A stretch of 20,000 bases of DNA. It comes from Chrysomallon squamiferum. Its lineage: Eukaryota; Mollusca; Gastropoda; Neomphalida; Peltospiridae. The stretch spans positions 1,837,001-1,857,000 of the forward strand of contig CM022667.1 in NCBI GenBank assembly GCA_012295275.1, read 5' to 3'. How positions within the stretch are numbered: the first letter of the stretch is position 1; the number at the start of each line of letters is the position of its first letter. The notes under the pieces are model-generated. The model was not told where the DNA came from. It saw only the letters and a program-made list of their open reading frames with translations, and searched no databases. This document shows, piece by piece, positions 19,682 to 20,000 of this stretch. The position numbers were made by a program, and so were the translations under genes.

Positions 19682-19738
19682 TGTGCGTGTGTGTGTATGT
19701 TTGTGTGTATCTGTGTCTATGTGTGTGTATCTATGTGT
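19682..19738. repeat. degenerate (TG)n / TGTGTAT microsatellite
   Basis: TG repeats interrupted by TATG, TTTG and TCTA variants. Confidence 0.9.
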
Positions 19739-19864
19739 ACTAGTTTGTGAATACTATTAGATAATGAGATACTGACATACACACATATAAATGGAGAGAA
19801 AGACACAAAGTGAAAGAAAAGTAAAAAGAGTTTGAAAGACAGAATATGAGAAAATGTGGGAGAA

Positions 19865-19883
19865 TAGAGAGAGAGAGAGAAAT

Positions 19884-19937
<54 letters not shown>
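19865..19937. repeat. (GA)n tract 7
   Basis: GA repeats with an AATAAAGAAA interruption near 19881-19890. The Ser/Leu minus-strand frames are artefacts. Confidence 0.96.
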
Positions 19938-19939
<2 letters not shown>

Positions 19940-20000
19940 AAGTGATTTTTCAGAAACATAAAGTATGATTATTTTCAAAAAAAACACAACAAAAAAAACC

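Overview
The window looks like non-coding DNA from an animal genome, most likely an invertebrate and quite possibly a mollusc. It is AT-rich and dense in microsatellites: (CTGT)n, (ATCC)n, (TATG)n, (CA)n, (TA)n, (TAA)n, (ACT)n and especially very long (GA)n/(CT)n. It has no bacterial gene organisation, and coding potential is confined to short exon-like islands. The motif AAGGGAGATAA occurs repeatedly (about 11.70, 13.80, 16.62 and 16.73 kb). I associate it with molluscan genomes, but that is recollection, not a search result. No complete gene can be demonstrated, and nearly all long open frames are translations of simple repeats.

Layout. 0-1.1 kb: CTGT/ATCC microsatellites. 1.15-1.36 kb: a CpG-richer island with a plausible first coding exon on the + strand and a good splice donor. 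1.65-2.3 kb: A-rich DNA. 2.9-3.07 kb: a tRNA-derived SINE-like head on the - strand, abutting a TATG/TGTG minisatellite with higher-order units (3.07-3.47 kb). 4.0-4.8 kb: CA/TG/TA arrays. 4.8-6.6 kb: AT-rich DNA with poly-A/poly-T. 6.65-6.82 kb: an 86-bp tandem duplication. 6.85-7.42 kb: a GC-richer, coding-like open frame on the - strand with an NRF-1-like site upstream. 7.43-8.63 kb: the C-terminal tail of a non-LTR retrotransposon ORF2, present as three nearly identical tandem copies of 376/376/373 bp.

8.6-9.4 kb: (TA)n, (TAA)n and (ACT)n arrays. 10.67-14.88 kb: a 2.0-2.1 kb segment present twice in tandem, with a (GA)n tract at the left, between the copies and at the right. 14.88-16.23 kb: three long GA tracts with GGGA islands, separated by short modules that are themselves duplicated, one copy lacking about 400 bp. 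16.26-18.95 kb: a segment bounded by a diverged inverted repeat whose outer sides are a GA tract (left) and a CT tract (right). Inside it are a 112-bp tandem duplication carrying the AGGGAGATAA motif, a candidate membrane-protein exon on the - strand and a frame-shifted THAP-like fragment. 18.95-20 kb: CT and GA tracts, (TG)n and an unassigned coding-like patch.

The unifying theme is structural. Long polypurine (GA)n tracts sit at the edges of nearly every duplicated or inverted block between 10.6 and 19.1 kb, which suggests that they act as exchange or breakage points. The candidate exons are weak and do not assemble into a pathway.
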